From: Bacillota bacterium
GTDB lineage: Bacteria; Bacillota; Clostridia; Christensenellales; Aristaeellaceae
Direction of reading: 5' to 3'
DNA: 64,000 nucleotides
NCBI GenBank assembly: GCA_023416655.1
Contig: JAEZHK010000013.1
Location: 41,855-105,854, forward strand
The translations under genes and the position numbers were made by a program. Below are positions 24,518-33,406 of this stretch, piece after piece. Within the stretch, counting starts at the first letter, position 1. Each line of letters opens with the position of its first letter. The notes under the pieces are model-generated. The model was not told the DNA's origin, ran no database searches, and was given only the letters and a program-made list of their open reading frames with translations.

Positions 24518-25572
24518 TTGGCACCGCCTTTCCCGGACTCGGCATCCGCCTTGCGCCTGCGCTCAAAGAGCAGCCGGTACAGCGAGAACTCGTAGCGGCC
24601 GGCAAGGCCCGTCGGCCGGAAGATCATGACCACGACCAGCACGACCGAGTACACCAGCATGCGGCTGTCGCCGAAGGAGCGCAGAAGCTCCGGCAGCGCC
24701 GTCAAAACCACCGTCGCGCCGATGGAGCCGGTCAGCGAACTCATGCCGCCCAGCACGACCATGATGACCATTTCGGTGGAGCGCATGAAACTGAAATCGT
24801 TGGGCTGCAGCGTGCCGGTGCCGCGGTGGGCGAAGATCGCGCCCGCGACGCCCGCGAAGAACGCCGAAAGCGTGAACGTCATCACCTTGTAGAAGGTGGT
24901 ATTGATGCCGACGCTCGCCGCCGCGATGTCGTCCTCGCGGATGGACATGATCGTGCGCCCGTACTTGGAGCGCAGGAAACAGTACATCGCCGTGACGCAC
25001 AAAACCATGATCCAGAAGACGATGTAGAGGTCGTTCATCTTCATGATGCCGATCAGCGCCTGACCGGCCTGCCCGCTGCCCAGGCCCTTGCCGCCCGCCA
25101 TGGGCAGGTTCTGGATGATGACGCGGATGATCTCGCCAAAGCCCAGCGTGATGATCGCCAGGTAGTCGCCCCTAAGGCGCAGCGCCGGGATGCCCACCAA
25201 GAGGCCGAACACCGCCGCCATGAGCGCCCCCGCGAGAAGGCCGATGGCGAACATCAGAAGGTTCGGCATCGGCGCCAGCTGCCCCGCCTTGATCGCGGCC
25301 GCCAGGGCCTTGGTGACCAGCGCGGAGGTGTACGCGCCGATCGCCATGAAGCCCGCGTGGCCCAGCGCCAGCTGGCCCAGTAGGCCCAGCGTCAGGTTCA
25401 GCGAGGTGACCACGATGATCGTGAAGCAGGTTTGCAGCATGATCGTGCGGATGTAGCTGTCCACCTTGCCGGAATTGTCCACCAGCACGAGGAGCGCGAA
25501 CACGACCGCCACGCCCAGGAAGGTGACCAGGTGCTTGACTCTTTCTTTGGAAGGATTCAGCATGCCCGCCAC
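24514..25572 (-). CDS. livM: Branched-chain amino-acid ABC transporter permease
   Basis: A 352-residue LivM permease with about nine membrane segments and the family motif 'LRGDYLAIITLGFGEIIRVI' near residue 132, followed by 'GPxG'-like loop variants and 'VVLGGMSSLTGSIGATV'. It starts directly after livH (no gap) and runs into livG. Confidence 0.94.
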   Translation of the reverse strand: MAGMLNPSKERVKHLVTFLGVAVVFALLVLVDNSGKVDSYIRTIMLQTCFTIIVVTSLNLTLGLLGQLALGHAGFMAIGAYTSALVTKALAAAIKAGQLAPMPNLLMFAIGLLAGALMAAVFGLLVGIPALRLRGDYLAIITLGFGEIIRVIIQNLPMAGGKGLGSGQAGQALIGIMKMNDLYIVFWIMVLCVTAMYCFLRSKYGRTIMSIREDDIAAASVGINTTFYKVMTFTLSAFFAGVAGAIFAHRGTGTLQPNDFSFMRSTEMVIMVVLGGMSSLTGSIGATVVLTALPELLRSFGDSRMLVYSVVLVVVMIFRPTGLAGRYEFSLYRLLFERRRKADAESGKGGAK

Positions 25573-26496
25573 CTACACTTTCTCGCCGACGTTCTTGCCC
25601 AGAATGCCGGCGGGTTTGACCAAGAGCACAATGATCAGGATGCCGAACACGATGGCGTCCGAAAACGCCGAAGTGATCACGCCGCCGGTCAGGGTACCCA
25701 TGTACGCCTTGGAAAGGCTCTCGATGATGCCCACCACGATGCCGCCCAGCATCGCGCCCGGGATGATGCCGATGCCGCCGAGGACCGCCGCCACGAACGC
25801 CTTCAGGCCCAGCATGTAGCCCATGGTGGTGGTCACCTGGTTGTACTGCGCGCAGTACATCAGCGCCGCCACCGCCGCGAGCCCCGCGCCGATGCCGAAG
25901 GTCAGGGTGATCGTTCGGTTGACGTTCACGCCCATCAGGTTCGACGCGTCCTTGTCCTCGGACACGGCGCGCATCGCCTGACCGGCCTTGGTGTACTTGA
26001 CAAACAGCGAAAGGCTCACCATCATCACCACGCCGATGGCGATGGTGAGGAGCGTGTTGCCCGCGAAGCCGCCCACGTTCGGGAGCTTGAAGATGGTGCC
26101 CACCTGCTTGGGCGAGGCGGTGAACAGCTTCTGCGCCAGGTTCTCAAGGAACAGGCTCATTGCGATGGCGGTGATCAGCGAGGACATGTTGGTGCCCCGC
26201 TTCCGGACCGGGCTGTAGGCCAGCTTTTCCACCAGCATGCCCACGACCGCGCACACGATAACCGCCAAGATGACAGCCATCCACGCGGGCATGCCGGCGG
26301 CCATCATCAGCGGAATGGTGAACACCAGCGTGTACCCGCCCACCATGATGAAATCGCCGTGGGCGAAGTTGATCAACCGGATGATGCCGTACACCATCGT
26401 GTAGCCCAGCGCGACCAGCGCGTAGATGGAACCCACGCGCAGCCCGTTGATCAGCTGCTGAATGAATAGCGTCAGACCTTCCATCGAGCGATACAC
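25573..26496 (-). CDS. livH: Branched-chain amino-acid ABC transporter permease
   Basis: A 307-residue LivH permease with about eight membrane segments. Family motifs: 'LINGLRVGSIYALVALGYTMVYGIIRLINFAHGD'-like start (residues about 14-47) and 'KAFVAAVLGGIGIIPGAMLGG' near residue 224. It heads the livHMGF block, 332 bp after the binding-protein gene livK; the gap contains a terminator, so permease levels depend on read-through or a separate promoter. Confidence 0.94.
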   Translation of the reverse strand: MYRSMEGLTLFIQQLINGLRVGSIYALVALGYTMVYGIIRLINFAHGDFIMVGGYTLVFTIPLMMAAGMPAWMAVILAVIVCAVVGMLVEKLAYSPVRKRGTNMSSLITAIAMSLFLENLAQKLFTASPKQVGTIFKLPNVGGFAGNTLLTIAIGVVMMVSLSLFVKYTKAGQAMRAVSEDKDASNLMGVNVNRTITLTFGIGAGLAAVAALMYCAQYNQVTTTMGYMLGLKAFVAAVLGGIGIIPGAMLGGIVVGIIESLSKAYMGTLTGGVITSAFSDAIVFGILIIVLLVKPAGILGKNVGEKV

Positions 26497-26599
26497 CCTT
26501 TCGTTGAACGCGGCCCCGGCGCGAGCGCCGGGAACGCGAAGGTAAACAGGCGGAAACCGTGGGGGGAAGAAGCCTCGACACCCGGCACCCCGGAAGGGT

Positions 26600-26700
26600 A
26601 CAACGCCGTGCGCCTGAGAATCCTCAAATTTCCAGTGAGCCCCTTAAATAAGGAATTGTTTCTTCCACCGGCAAGCGCGCCGGCGAAAGAAACGTGTGTT
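26600..26700 (-). repeat. Family B-like hairpin element
   Basis: GTTTCTTCCACCGGC (26658) pairs with GCCGGCGAAAGAAAC (to 26693), and on the minus strand it continues AATTCC, as after stem 2 of the family B copy at 58503. Further similarity is weak, so this is a diverged or partial copy. It lies in the livK-livH gap, which holds no gene. Confidence 0.45.
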
Positions 26701-26735
26701 TACGGCGCGCCGCGCCGCAAACGATGTGACCTTGG

Positions 26736-26775
26736 GAGAAAAGCCGCATGGGGCGGACGAGAGGTCCGCCCCATG
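26736..26775 (-). terminator. Terminator after livK
   Basis: CATGGGGCGGAC (26747-26758) pairs with GTCCGCCCCATG (26764-26775); on the minus strand TTTTCTCCC follows. It would end most livK transcripts before livH. Confidence 0.75.
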
Positions 26776-26828
26776 CCCTCAAATTGACGGTGATTCTGCC
26801 GTCCGAGGCGCCCGGGGGCTGCCGCGGA

Positions 26829-27977
26829 TTAGCCGATGTACTTGTAGAAGGAGGCGACGCCATCCTTGTACGTGAGCACGGCGCACTGCTTGATGGGGGT
26901 GCCGGTCTCGTCCAGCGTGAAGGAGCCGGTGACGCCCTCGAAGCTCATGCCGGTCATCGCGGCGACGATGGCGGCGGTGTCGTCGGTGCCGGCGGCGTTG
27001 ATCGCCTGGGCCAGCATCTTGCCGGCGTCATAGCCCAGCGCGGCCAGCGCGGTCAGGCTCTCGGGGCCGAACTTCTCATTGTACTTGGCGATGAAGCCCT
27101 GCACAACTTCCGACGGATCGTCGGGCGCATAGTGGTTGGTGAAGTAGGTGTTGTTGTACAGGCTCTTGTCCTCGACCATCGTGTTCTGGGTGCCGTCCCA
27201 GCCGTCCGCACCGACAAAGGCGCCGGTGAAGCCGGCCGCGCGGGCCTGCGGCACGATGTAGGGGCCAATGGAGTCATAGTAGTAGGGGGCGAAGATCAGC
27301 TCGGCGCCGGAGGCGACGATGTTGGTCAGCTGGGTGGAGTAGTCGGTGTCGCTGGTGGAGGAGGAGCTCTCGGTTGCCACGATCTCAAGGCCCATCTCCG
27401 GGGCGGCCTTCTTGAACGCCTCGTACAGGCCGGAGGAGTAGGCGTCGCCGGAAGCGTACAGCACGGCGACCTTCTTCAGGCCCAGGTCAACCGCGATCTT
27501 GGCGCCGACCAAGCCCTGGTAGGAATCGCGGAAGCAGGCGCGGAACACGGACTTGGTGCCGTCGGTGACGGTGTCCGCCGTGGCGGTGGCGGTCAGAAGC
27601 AGCATGCCTTCGGAGTCGGCCAGCACGGCCAGACCCGCGGTGACGCCGGAGGTGACGGAGCCGATGATGGCCTTGTTGCCGTCGGAGACCAGCTTGTTGA
27701 AGGCGTTGGCGCCCTCGGTGGAGTCACCCTTGTCGTCCAGAATGGTGAGCTCGATCGGGCGGCCGCCCAGCACGCCGCCGGCCGCGTTGATTTCCTCAAT
27801 CGCCAGCTTGATGCCGTTGGTGGTGGATTCGCCGTAGGTGGCGAGGGAGCCGGTCATCGGGGCGATGGCGCCGATCTTGACCGGTTCGCCGGTGGCGGCG
27901 GCCAGCGCGGTGGCCGGCATGAGCATGAGGCCGGCGACCATCGCGAGGCAGAGCATCAGGGACAGAGTCTTCTTCAT
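26829..27977 (-). CDS. livK: Branched-chain amino-acid ABC transporter substrate-binding protein
   Basis: A 382-residue Leu/Ile/Val-binding protein (Peripla_BP_6). Signal peptide 'MKKTLSLMLCLAMVAGLMLM' with a probable cut near 'ALAAA'; a lipobox is not obvious. The mature protein shows 'VKIGAIAPMTGSLATYGEST', 'LTILDDKGDSTEGANAFNKL' and 'SRDSYQG'-type motifs of the family. The start at 27977 is chosen because GGGAGGAA precedes it; the frame opens 31 codons earlier without a site. It has its own perfect promoter and terminator. Confidence 0.93.
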   Translation of the reverse strand: MKKTLSLMLCLAMVAGLMLMPATALAAATGEPVKIGAIAPMTGSLATYGESTTNGIKLAIEEINAAGGVLGGRPIELTILDDKGDSTEGANAFNKLVSDGNKAIIGSVTSGVTAGLAVLADSEGMLLLTATATADTVTDGTKSVFRACFRDSYQGLVGAKIAVDLGLKKVAVLYASGDAYSSGLYEAFKKAAPEMGLEIVATESSSSTSDTDYSTQLTNIVASGAELIFAPYYYDSIGPYIVPQARAAGFTGAFVGADGWDGTQNTMVEDKSLYNNTYFTNHYAPDDPSEVVQGFIAKYNEKFGPESLTALAALGYDAGKMLAQAINAAGTDDTAAIVAAMTGMSFEGVTGSFTLDETGTPIKQCAVLTYKDGVASFYKYIG

Positions 27978-28088
27978 TGGGGTTCCTCCCTTCAATGATC
28001 CGGTGACATCGTCTCGCCTGGGGATTACAAAAAGCGCAATGGAAAAAAAGCCATGCGCCCTGCATGCCAAACCCCATTGCTTGCGTAG

Positions 28089-28117
28089 ATTATACTATGC
28101 ACCCATGCACATGTCAA
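28089..28117 (-). promoter_or_regulatory. livK promoter
   Basis: Minus-strand TTGACA (28112-28117), exactly 17 bp, TATAAT (28089-28094): full consensus. It lies 112 bases before the start, leaving a leader of about 105 bases without an obvious riboswitch fold. Confidence 0.85.
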
Positions 28118-28145
28118 TAGATCATGAATGTTAACTGTGATAAAA

Positions 28146-28171
28146 TTGCAGATTATGCGTGGAATCTGCAA
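28146..28171 (-). terminator. Terminator of the DUF6179/DUF6323-like operon
   Basis: TTGCAGATT (28146-28154) and AATCTGCAA (28163-28171) form a perfect 9-bp stem; on the minus strand TTTTATC follows. It lies 120 bp past the stop of the DUF6179-like gene. The remainder of 28172-28292 shows nothing I recognise. Confidence 0.75.
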
Positions 28172-28292
28172 GCGCTCCCGTCATTTCCGGATGATGGACC
28201 TCCAAACCACATCAAACATTTGGCGTTCGCGCCCTCCCAAGCCGTCATTTGTACCCTACCACGCATCGAGGCCGTCGTGAAAGGTTGGAAAG

Positions 28293-29183
28293 TTATGCAG
28301 CGGTGAATACGCCGCCCATCCCCTCCAGCGGGAGCAGCCCGATTCTCGCGGCCAGTTCCGCGGCGGCGAAGCGCAAAAGCGCCCCGTCCGCACCCGTTTG
28401 GGAGGAAAGCCGGTCCGCGGCGGCGTTAAGGCGCACCCGGAACACCCCGTCCCTCAGTTCCCGAGACATGGCATGGATGCGCGCCCCGTCCTCCGCCGTG
28501 ACAGTTAATCCCACCGGGTCCTTTCCGAGCAGCGTCAGCCCCAGCGCGTTCGCCGCCACCGGCTCGAACAGGTTCACCACCTGTTCCCGGGCGTCCGGAA
28601 AGTGCGAACCCAGGAGCCGCGCCACGCGGCCAAAGTCGAAGCGCGCCAGGAAGGCGTCCTCCCGCGCCCATTCCAGAAGGTATTGCTCCATGTAGACCGC
28701 GCCCAGGCCCTTCGCCTCCCGAAACTGCGGATAGTCGATCATGCAGGGGATGTCGTGGGCGAAAAGATCCGGCTGGTAGGCGTCAAAGAATCCGCGGAGA
28801 TTCTTCAGCGTGTCACGGTACGCCAGATTGTCAAAGGGCAGCGCCGCCCGCAGCACCCGGTCGTAGAGCGCCTTCGCCCGGTCGAACCGCCGGTAGAGCC
28901 TTTCCAGCCCCTCCCGGTACAGCGCGCGCAGCGGCCGCGACGCCAGCTTCTCCGCCGCCCCGGCCTCGTCCAGCGGCTCCAGCGCCAGCGAGACCGTAAA
29001 GCACAGCGAGCGCAAAAGCTCCTCAGCCTGTTCCTCGCGGATCGAGGAGTCGCCCAGCGAAAGGACCTCCGCCTTCCGGGCCATCAGCGGCCAAAGCTCG
29101 CGCCTAATGCGCGCGTCGTCCGCGGCCGAAAGCCCGCCCGACGTCCTAAGACGATCGACCCAAAGCATTAGCTCGTTTTGCAT
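28293..29183 (-). CDS. DUF6179-like protein of unknown function
   Basis: A 296-residue soluble, helical protein. No signal peptide, membrane span or enzyme motif is visible. Conserved-looking stretches are 'ALYREGLERLYRRFDRAKAL', 'PFDNLAYRDTLKNL' and 'FFDAYQPDLFAHDIPCMIDY'. From memory it resembles DUF6179, a family found in Clostridia next to DUF6323 proteins; the neighbour at 29205 fits this. GAGGAGG precedes the ATG and the gap to the upstream gene is 21 bp, so both are one operon with its own promoter and terminator. Function not known. Confidence 0.7.
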   Translation of the reverse strand: MQNELMLWVDRLRTSGGLSAADDARIRRELWPLMARKAEVLSLGDSSIREEQAEELLRSLCFTVSLALEPLDEAGAAEKLASRPLRALYREGLERLYRRFDRAKALYDRVLRAALPFDNLAYRDTLKNLRGFFDAYQPDLFAHDIPCMIDYPQFREAKGLGAVYMEQYLLEWAREDAFLARFDFGRVARLLGSHFPDAREQVVNLFEPVAANALGLTLLGKDPVGLTVTAEDGARIHAMSRELRDGVFRVRLNAAADRLSSQTGADGALLRFAAAELAARIGLLPLEGMGGVFTAA

Positions 29184-29204
29184 CTTTCCTCCTCTATATT
29201 GCCA

Positions 29205-29666
29205 TCAGGTCGGCCGCAGGCGGGCAATGTCCATCGGCCGCCCGTAGCGCGTGCCACGGATCAAATCCGAAAGCGTCGTGCCATTCAACATTTCCAGCGA
29301 GCCCTGGCAGACCTCGTCGAAGTGCCGCCGCATGCAGTCGATCAAATCCTCGTCCGGGATCAGCCCGTCGCTCTCGCCCCGGAAATAATAGAAGGAATCG
29401 ATCAGCTCCTCGATGGTTTCCGCGTAGTCCTCCCGGTTGATGCAGGGCGAATCGCAGAACGCCTCGACCAGCGCCCGCACGACGCCCCGTCCGAATTCCA
29501 CGCGGCCCGAACCTCTAAGCGCCTGAAACCGCTTGTCGACGATCCGCGCGATCTGCGCCCGGCTGAGTTTTAGCCCAAACCGTGCGGACAGTTCGTTGGC
29601 CTTCTCCAGTTCCAGCGCCGTCTGAGCCCTGAGAAAATCCTGCGGCGCAAGCTCGAAATCCGGCAT
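29205..29666 (-). CDS. DUF6323-like protein of unknown function
   Basis: A 153-residue helical protein, partner of the DUF6179-like gene. It contains 'ELSARFGLKLSRAQIARIVD' and 'YAETIEELIDSFYYFRGESD', then 'IPDEDLIDCMRRHFDEVCQGS'. The start at 29666 sits six bases after GGGAGGG, better spaced than the in-frame ATG at 29672. The pair suggests a two-subunit complex, but no function is evident. A promoter (TTGAAC, 16 bp, TATAAT at 29699-29726) lies just upstream. Confidence 0.7.
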   Translation of the reverse strand: MPDFELAPQDFLRAQTALELEKANELSARFGLKLSRAQIARIVDKRFQALRGSGRVEFGRGVVRALVEAFCDSPCINREDYAETIEELIDSFYYFRGESDGLIPDEDLIDCMRRHFDEVCQGSLEMLNGTTLSDLIRGTRYGRPMDIARLRPT

Positions 29667-29698
29667 GACCATCCCTCCCTGATTGCCTCGTGTTGTTC

Positions 29699-29726
29699 AT
29701 TATAGCCGGCGTTGCGGCGCGTTCAA
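29699..29726 (-). promoter_or_regulatory. Promoter of the DUF6323/DUF6179-like pair
   Basis: Minus-strand TTGAAC (29721-29726), 16 bp, TATAAT (29699-29704), 33 bases before the start at 29666. It is back-to-back with the dpp promoter at 29730. Confidence 0.7.
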
Positions 29727-29729
29727 GTC

Positions 29730-29758
29730 TTGACTTTTCCCCTGTTTTGTGGTATGAT
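29730..29758 (+). promoter_or_regulatory. Distal dpp promoter with structured leader
   Basis: TTGACT (29730-29735), 17 bp, TATGAT (29753-29758). The transcript would have a leader of about 200 bases with a long hairpin at 29772-29807 (GGGGCG...CGCCCC with TTTCCG/CGGAA inside) before the second promoter. Confidence 0.65.
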
Positions 29759-29887
29759 ATAAGGGTAAATTGGGGCGTTTTTCCGAAGTTTAACGGAAGA
29801 GCGCCCCTTGGCTTTGAGGCAGACCTCTAGAATTTCCTGCATTTCTATCGTCTAACGGGGATTTAACGAAAAGTCCGCCGCCGGGGA

Positions 29888-29916
29888 TTGCGTTTGTCCG
29901 GTTTCACAAGTATAAT
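29888..29916 (+). promoter_or_regulatory. Proximal dpp promoter
   Basis: TTGCGT (29888-29893), 17 bp, TATAAT (29911-29916), 50 bases before the dppA start. Confidence 0.65.
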
Positions 29917-29965
29917 CAGAATTGTTACCCCACCGAATAAATGCAACCATGGGAGGAGAACGCAG

Positions 29966-31510
29966 ATGAAAAAGACCCTTGCCCTCACCCTGGCACTGGC
30001 CCTGGTCCTTTCGCTGGGCGTCATGGCCCCCGCAGTGGCCGACAAGGCAAACGACACGCTGATCTACGGCATCGAAGGCGATCCGGGCAACGACATCAAC
30101 ACCATCACCACCTCCGGCCGCTTCGACCTGATGACCGAGCGCTTGCTCTACTCCAACCTCTACAACTACTACGGCCCGGACGACATCACCTACAACCTGG
30201 CCACCGCCATCGACGTTTCCGACGACAAGATGACCTATACCGCGAAGCTCCGGGAGGGCGTCAAGTGGTCCGACGGCCAGCCCTTCACCGCGGACGACGT
30301 GGTATTCACCTACTCAAAGATCATCGAGTTCGACTACGCCAACGGCCACGACGCGTTCGTGTACGACGGCAAGCCGGTCGAAGTCACCAAACTCGACGAC
30401 CTGACCGTGCAGTTCAAGCTGCCGGTGATGGCGGCGGGCTTCCTGGAATCGCTGAGCGCCGAGCACTACATCATGCCCAAGCACATCTACGAGGGCGACG
30501 CGACGCTGGACAACAACCCGAAGAATCAGACGCCCGTGGGCACCGGCCCCTTCACGCTGGCAGAGTACAAGGCGGGCCAGTACGTGAAGTTCAAGGCCAA
30601 CCCGAACTACTACGGCGGTACGCCCAAGATCGGCACCGTGATCTTCCAGATCGTCTCCGACATGTCCTCCGCCCAGATGGCGCTGAAGAAGGGCGAAATT
30701 AACATGCTGGTGATCCCCAACGCCGCCGCGGCGGATTATGAGGGTACCAACGTGACCATCAACGCCTATCCGGAGGACCGCGTGGGCTACCTGTCCTTCA
30801 ACATGGGCTCGCCCCGCGTCGCCGACGTCAACCTGCGCAAGGCCGCGTTCTTCTCCCTCAGCCGGGATGATATGAACGTGGGCGCATACCTGTCCAAGGA
30901 CTTCTACACCGACGCGACGTCCTTCCTGCCCTACAAGGCGGCCTTCTACACCACCGAAGGCGTGGAATCCTACGCCCAGAACGTGGACACCGCCAAGGAG
31001 TACATGGCCAAGGTTGCAAGCGCCGAGACGCTGCGCCTGGCCTACACCGCCAACAACGTGCAGCAGGAGACCCAGGCCATGGTCATTCAGCAGAACCTGA
31101 AGACCATCGGCGTCAACTGCGAGCTGATGGCTATGGACTCTACCGCGCTCTACGACAAGCTGGAAAAGGGCACCGACGAGTTTGAGATGTTCCTGGGCGG
31201 CTACATCATGGGCGTAGACCCCAACAACTACGCGTCGCTGTTTGTGACCGGCTCGGCCTCCAACTACTCCCACATGTCCGATCCGGAGCTGGACGAGCTG
31301 TTCCGCCAGGGCTCCGTCGAAACCGACGATACCAAGCGCGCCGAGATCTACAAAAAGGCCCAGCAGAAGCTGGCCGACGACGCAATCTTCTACCCCATCG
31401 TCACCAACAGCCGCCTGCTGGCCGTGACCAACGATGTGGACGGCGTTGCCGACGCACGCCTGGTGCCGATCTACACCTTCGAGGACATGTCCAAGCTGTT
31501 CTTCAAGTAA
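29966..31510 (+). CDS. dppA: Peptide ABC transporter substrate-binding protein
   Basis: A 514-residue family-5 solute-binding protein (SBP_bac_5), capturing di- or oligopeptides outside the membrane. Signal peptide 'MKKTLALTLALALVLSLGVM' with a likely cut after 'APAVA'. Typical features: 'LREGVKWSDGQPFTADDVVF', 'PVGTGPFTLAEYKAGQYVKF' and 'RLAYTANNVQQETQAMVIQQ'. The start at 29966 follows GGGAGGAG; the frame opens 26 codons earlier. First gene of dppABCDF. Nickel or other substrates are possible in this family. Confidence 0.92.
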   Translation: MKKTLALTLALALVLSLGVMAPAVADKANDTLIYGIEGDPGNDINTITTSGRFDLMTERLLYSNLYNYYGPDDITYNLATAIDVSDDKMTYTAKLREGVKWSDGQPFTADDVVFTYSKIIEFDYANGHDAFVYDGKPVEVTKLDDLTVQFKLPVMAAGFLESLSAEHYIMPKHIYEGDATLDNNPKNQTPVGTGPFTLAEYKAGQYVKFKANPNYYGGTPKIGTVIFQIVSDMSSAQMALKKGEINMLVIPNAAAADYEGTNVTINAYPEDRVGYLSFNMGSPRVADVNLRKAAFFSLSRDDMNVGAYLSKDFYTDATSFLPYKAAFYTTEGVESYAQNVDTAKEYMAKVASAETLRLAYTANNVQQETQAMVIQQNLKTIGVNCELMAMDSTALYDKLEKGTDEFEMFLGGYIMGVDPNNYASLFVTGSASNYSHMSDPELDELFRQGSVETDDTKRAEIYKKAQQKLADDAIFYPIVTNSRLLAVTNDVDGVADARLVPIYTFEDMSKLFFK

Positions 31511-31526
31511 CTCCATCTCATCATCC

Positions 31527-31556
31527 GGCGCGGGGCGGGGTTTCCCGCCTCGCGCC
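31527..31556 (+). terminator. Attenuating hairpin between dppA and dppB
   Basis: GGCGCGGGGCGGG pairs with CCCGCCTCGCGCC around TTT, followed by TTTGATC. Likely lowers downstream permease expression relative to the binding protein. Confidence 0.65.
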
Positions 31557-31585
31557 TTTGATCACCCAGGGTAAGGAGAGCTCCA

Positions 31586-32539
31586 ATGCTCAGATACATT
31601 ATAAAGCGCGTTTTGCAGACAATTCCGCTGCTCTTGGTCATCTCGGTGATCTGCTTTGCGCTGATCCAGCTTGCACCCTACGATGCCATCGACACCTTTG
31701 TGACGCCGGACATGGCGCCGGAGGTGGTGACGGCGCTCAAGGCGCGTTTTGGGCTGGATCAGCCCGCCTACATTCAGTACTGGCGGTGGCTGATCAATAC
31801 GGTGCAGGGCAATTTCGGCTACTCGCTGGTCACCCGCGAAGCAGTCGCGGGCGCGCTTTCGGCGCGCCTGCCCAACACGATCCTTCTGGTGCTGCCCAGC
31901 TACTTCCTGGCGGTGCTGCTTTCCATCATTCTTGGTTTGGTGGCGGGCTCCAACCGCGGCGGCAAGGCCGACCGCTTCATTGACGGCCTATGCTCCATCG
32001 GCCTCGCCACGCCCACGTTCTGGATCGCGATGATTATCCTGTACCTGTTCGCCTACAAATTAAACCTCTTCCCGGTACTGGGCATGCACACGATGGGTCA
32101 GGAGGACAACTTAAAGGATCTTCTAGCCCACTTGATTCTGCCCTGTTCGGTTTTGACCATTTCCTTTCTCCCCGAAACTGTCCGCTACGTGCGCTCCTCC
32201 ACCATCAGCCAGTACAAGGAGGACTACGTAATGGTTCAGAGGGCGTTCGGCGCCAGCCGCGCCCATATCCTGTTCCGGCATGTGATGAAGAACGTGCTCT
32301 TTCCGGTGATCACGCTGGTGGCCATCGCGCTGCCCACGCTGGTGACCGGCGCGTTCGTCACGGAGTCCATTTTTTCTTGGCCGGGCGTGGGCACCTACTT
32401 CCTGACGGCCATCAAGGGTTTCGACTACCCGGTCATCATGGCGGTGCTGCTCATGTCCAGCGCGATGGTCATCCTGGGCAACCTCTTGGGCGACATCCTG
32501 TACTGCCTGGTGGACCCGAGAATCAAGGCGATGAGGTGA
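31586..32539 (+). CDS. dppB: Peptide ABC transporter permease
   Basis: A 317-residue DppB-type permease with six membrane segments. The N-terminus 'MLRYIIKRVLQTIPLLLVIS' is characteristic, as are 'ARFGLDQPAYIQYWRWL' and the C-terminal EAA loop 'DYVMVQRAFGASRAHILFRH', with 'TESIFSWPGVGTYFLTAI'. AAGGAGAG precedes the ATG. It starts 75 bp after dppA and is followed 4 bp later by dppC. Confidence 0.94.
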   Translation: MLRYIIKRVLQTIPLLLVISVICFALIQLAPYDAIDTFVTPDMAPEVVTALKARFGLDQPAYIQYWRWLINTVQGNFGYSLVTREAVAGALSARLPNTILLVLPSYFLAVLLSIILGLVAGSNRGGKADRFIDGLCSIGLATPTFWIAMIILYLFAYKLNLFPVLGMHTMGQEDNLKDLLAHLILPCSVLTISFLPETVRYVRSSTISQYKEDYVMVQRAFGASRAHILFRHVMKNVLFPVITLVAIALPTLVTGAFVTESIFSWPGVGTYFLTAIKGFDYPVIMAVLLMSSAMVILGNLLGDILYCLVDPRIKAMR

Positions 32540-32543
32540 TCCG

Positions 32544-33395
32544 ATGGCAATTTCCAAGCGGCGGGCAAGCCAGCTGAAAAACGAGTTAAAATACAACAAA
32601 GGCATCCTGGTCGCCACGGCGGCGCTGATCGTGATCACGCTGATTTCCCTGTTTGCCTTCTTGTCTCCCTACGATCCGGACGCGCTCAACATGACCGCGC
32701 GGCTCCAGGGCCCCAGCATGCAACACCTGTTCGGCACGGACGACCTGGGCCGCGATTACCTGACCCGCGTGCTCTACGGCGGCAGGGTCTCGCTGCTGGT
32801 CGGCGTGGTGGCAATGCTGATCTCAACCTTCATCGGCGTTCTGGTGGGCACGGTCAGCGGCTACTTCGGCGGGCTCATTGACAGCATCCTGATGCGCATC
32901 GTGGACGTTCTGCTCTCCATCCCGTGGATGATCCTGGTCACGGTCATCTCAATCTACATGCGGCCGGGCATCCAGGCGATCATATTGGTGATTGGCCTCT
33001 TCCAGTGGATGAACATCGCGCGGCTGGTGCGGGCGGAGACGCTCACGGTCAAGGAGCGGGAGTACGTACTGTACGCCGACTCCATCAATCAGTCCCATCT
33101 CTTCATCATCCTGAAGCACGTGATCCCGTCGGTGCTGCCCACCATCGTCGTGGCGGCCACCACCGGCATCGCCAACGCCATCATGATGGAGTCCACGCTC
33201 AGCTTCCTGGGCATGGGCGTGCAGCAGCCGATGTCCTCCTGGGGCTCGATGCTCAATCGCGCGCAGGAGGTGCTGGGCAAGGCGCCCTATATGGCGATCC
33301 TGCCGGGCCTGATGATCATCGCCACCGTGTTTTCGTTCAACAAGCTGGGCGATCTGATCCGCGTGTTCGCCGAACCCAAGACCATCGAGCGATAG
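32544..33395 (+). CDS. dppC: Peptide ABC transporter permease
   Basis: A 283-residue DppC-type permease, partner of DppB. It has the N-terminal signal-like first span ('KGILVATAALIVITLISLFA'), 'HLFGTDDLGRDYLTRVLYGG' and the EAA-loop region 'REYVLYADSINQSHLFIILK', then 'ESTLSFLGMGVQQPMSSWGS', all family hallmarks. Confidence 0.94.
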   Translation: MAISKRRASQLKNELKYNKGILVATAALIVITLISLFAFLSPYDPDALNMTARLQGPSMQHLFGTDDLGRDYLTRVLYGGRVSLLVGVVAMLISTFIGVLVGTVSGYFGGLIDSILMRIVDVLLSIPWMILVTVISIYMRPGIQAIILVIGLFQWMNIARLVRAETLTVKEREYVLYADSINQSHLFIILKHVIPSVLPTIVVAATTGIANAIMMESTLSFLGMGVQQPMSSWGSMLNRAQEVLGKAPYMAILPGLMIIATVFSFNKLGDLIRVFAEPKTIER

Positions 33396-33406
33396 GAGGG
33401 GATGGC

